From positions 1-24,621 of the forward strand of contig NZ_CALDGS010000064.1 in the NCBI RefSeq assembly GCF_937941905.1: a DNA stretch of 24,621 bases. Reading direction: 5' to 3'. How positions within the stretch are numbered: position 1 is the stretch's first letter; every line of letters begins with the position of its first letter. Made by a program: the position numbers and the translations under genes. Under the pieces are notes generated by a model. That model was not told the origin of the DNA, did not search any database, and saw only the letters and a list, made by a program, of their open reading frames with translations. Below, one piece after another: positions 23,312-24,621 of this stretch. The DNA comes from an uncultured Mycolicibacterium sp. Its GTDB lineage: Bacteria > Actinomycetota > Actinomycetes > Mycobacteriales > Mycobacteriaceae.

Positions 23312-23756
23312 TGTCGGGCCGGTAGCGGTCCAGCTCGGCGCGCACCCGGTCCATCGCCTCGATCGCGCGTTCCTTGTCCACCGACTGGATGGCCATCAGC
23401 GGGATGTACTCGTCGGCGGGCAGTTCCACCCGGGCCCACCGGGCCCCCGGCGGGAACCACACGTCGACCACGTCGTCCCAGGGAATCAGCTTGTCGCCCA
23501 GGATGTTGCGCACCAGCAACCCGTCCGGGCCGATGCGCAGCCGAGGCCGGGTGAGCAACAGTACCGCCGCCCCCATCAGCACCCCGAGCAGCCCGAACGC
23601 GATCTGGTCGGCGGTCTGGAACACCACCCCGGTGGAGCGGATCTTCAGCAGCAGCCCGAGCACCACCCCGGTCGCGGCGAGCACCACCGCGATGATCCAG
23701 GCGTAGACCGGGGTGCGGTGCGGCCGGATCTCGACGTCCCAGCGGCGCTCGCTCAT
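23298..23756 (-). CDS. Membrane-anchored PH-domain protein (Rv1417-like)
   Basis: The function is not known. The 152-residue protein has two transmembrane helices (about 17-37 and 51-68), then a soluble bacterial pleckstrin-homology-like domain of about 60 residues (LRIGPDGLLVRNILGDKLIPWDDVVDVWF and the strand pair ARVELPADEYIPLMAIQ), and a charged C-terminal helix. This matches the actinobacterial low-molecular-weight antigen/PH-domain group next to ribH. ATG 23756 overlaps the ribH stop (ATGA), so it is the last gene of the riboflavin operon here. The link to flavin synthesis is positional only. The 3' end overlaps the convergent GNAT gene by 14 bases. Confidence 0.88.
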   Translation of the reverse strand: MSERRWDVEIRPHRTPVYAWIIAVVLAATGVVLGLLLKIRSTGVVFQTADQIAFGLLGVLMGAAVLLLTRPRLRIGPDGLLVRNILGDKLIPWDDVVDVWFPPGARWARVELPADEYIPLMAIQSVDKERAIEAMDRVRAELDRYRPDISST

Positions 23757-24232
23757 GACCGCCCGCGCAGCTCCCGCAGCGTCAGCGCGGTCGAGATCGC
23801 CGCGGCGGCCGCCTGGGCGCCCTTGTCCTCGTCGGAGCCCGGCAGCCCGGCCCGGTTGATCGCCTGCGCCTCGTTCTCCACGGTGAGCACCCCATTGGCC
23901 ACCGGGGTGCGGGCGTCCAGCGACACCCGGGTCAGCCCCTGGGTGACCGCGTCGCAGACGTAGTCGAAATGCGGTGTCTCACCGCGGATGACCACACCGA
24001 GCGCGACGACGGCGTCGTGGGACGCGGCGAGTTCCTGGGCCACCACCGGGATCTCGATGGCGCCGAGCACCCGCACCACGGTGGGCTCGGGGATGCCGGC
24101 GGCGGTGGCCACCCGACGCGCCCCGTCCAGCAGCGCGGTGCAGATGCGGTCGTGCCAGGTGCTCGCGACGATGGCCAGCTTCAGCCCGGTCCCGTCCAGC
24201 GCCGGCAGGTCCGGGGCCCCGGCGCCGCTCAC
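23753..24232 (-). CDS. ribH: 6,7-dimethyl-8-ribityllumazine synthase
   Basis: Condenses 5-amino-6-ribitylamino-uracil with 3,4-dihydroxy-2-butanone-4-phosphate to give the direct precursor of riboflavin. The 159-residue protein has the substrate Trp26 in IVASTWHDRI, the VLGAIEIPVVAQEL segment, and VVALGVVIRGETPHFDYV with catalytic-region His88, then VTQGLTRVSLD and PVANGVLTVEN. The length equals the tuberculosis protein (160, from memory). The start is GTG 24232, overlapping the ribBA stop by four bases. It acts in the cytosol, usually as a pentamer. The preceding gene supplies the butanone-phosphate and pyrimidine precursors. Confidence 0.96.
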   Translation of the reverse strand: MSGAGAPDLPALDGTGLKLAIVASTWHDRICTALLDGARRVATAAGIPEPTVVRVLGAIEIPVVAQELAASHDAVVALGVVIRGETPHFDYVCDAVTQGLTRVSLDARTPVANGVLTVENEAQAINRAGLPGSDEDKGAQAAAAAISTALTLRELRGRS

Positions 24233-24621
24233 CGCGCCCCGCCCAGGTCCAGGTCGCCGGACGCGCGGTCGCCGAGCAGGTAGGCGCCCTCCTCGTAGTC
24301 GCCCATCCGGGCCGCCTCCTCGACGAACTCGTCGAGCCCCTGCAGGTCGTGCCCCATCCGGTCGCGCTTGGTCATCAGGTAGCGGATGTTCTCGGCGTTG
24401 GCCCGCACCGGCAGCGGCACGCGCTCGATGATGTGCAATCCGTAGCCGTCCAGCCCGACCCGCTTGGCCGGGTTGTTGGTCAGCAGCCGCATCGAGCGCA
24501 CCCCGAGGTCGACCAGGATCTGTGCGCCGATGCCGTAGTCGCGGGCGTCGGCGGGCAGGCCGAGCTTGAGGTTGGCGTCGACGGTGTCGGCGCCGGCGTC
24601 CTGCAGCTGGTAGGCCTGCAG
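24229..24621 (-). CDS. ribBA: RibBA, C-terminal part of the GTP cyclohydrolase II domain
   Basis: Only the last 130 codons are present; the gene runs off the right edge. The visible part is the C-terminal GTP cyclohydrolase II domain, which opens GTP to start riboflavin synthesis. It shows LQAYQLQDAGADTVDANLKL at the window edge, ADARDYGIGAQILVDLGVRS with the conserved Arg-x-Tyr, then MRLLTNNPAKRVGLDGYGL and IIERVPL, ending with a mycobacterial tail ENIRYLMTKRDRMGH. The context next to ribH and the homology to mycobacterial RibA2 indicate the fused RibBA form, but the N-terminal butanone-phosphate synthase domain is outside the window. The stop overlaps the ribH GTG (GTGA). Confidence 0.94.
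   Translation of the reverse strand: MQAYQLQDAGADTVDANLKLGLPADARDYGIGAQILVDLGVRSMRLLTNNPAKRVGLDGYGLHIIERVPLPVRANAENIRYLMTKRDRMGHDLQGLDEFVEEAARMGDYEEGAYLLGDRASGDLDLGGAR

Overview
The window is a very GC-rich chromosomal segment (third codon positions are almost always G or C) from a mycobacterium, most likely a non-tuberculous Mycolicibacterium-type species. Nearly every protein reads as a close relative of a Mycobacterium tuberculosis protein. The gene order follows, with gaps, the tuberculosis block from ribA2 (Rv1415) to ctaB (Rv1451). Those comparisons are from memory, not from a search. There is no sign of a prophage, insertion sequence, CRISPR array, tRNA or rRNA. Almost all of the DNA is coding and no gene-free stretch exceeds about 220 bases.

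Layout. Positions 1-484 (-) hold the start of ctaB (heme O synthase). It is divergent from a plus-strand pentose-phosphate operon at 671-7151: tkt, tal, zwf, opcA and pgl/devB, with the last four joined by 4-base start/stop overlaps. A small coiled-coil gene of unknown function follows (7188-7589). A 13-bp palindrome then separates it from convergent ppc (7659-10442, -). Next on the minus strand is the lower-glycolysis operon gap, pgk, tpiA, secG (13846 down to 10557), closed by a 17-bp perfect hairpin. A secreted lipase-like protein with a long disordered linker lies at 14057-15814 (+). Its stop codon shares a small hairpin with the stop of convergent whiA. The minus-strand cluster uvrC, rapZ, yvcK/cuvA, whiA (20821 down to 15819) is compact and overlapping. 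Divergent from uvrC are a gamma-glutamyltransferase lipoprotein and a GNAT acetyltransferase (20916-23311, +). The window closes with the 3' part of a riboflavin operon on the minus strand: ribBA (partial), ribH and a membrane PH-domain protein.

Together the genes cover oxidative and non-oxidative pentose phosphate flux, triose-phosphate glycolysis, anaplerotic PEP carboxylation, heme O synthesis, flavin synthesis, excision repair and the conserved WhiA/YvcK/RapZ regulatory set. I see no clearly new biological system. The items most worth a second look are an imperfect palindrome between ctaB and tkt, a run of genes whose -10-like hexamer lies 6-7 bases before the start codon (predicted leaderless mRNAs), a 15-bp tandem repeat coding a PTVxx tail in the YvcK/CuvA protein, the unknown coiled-coil gene at the end of the pentose-phosphate operon, and an RapZ whose P-loop has Arg in place of the usual Lys.
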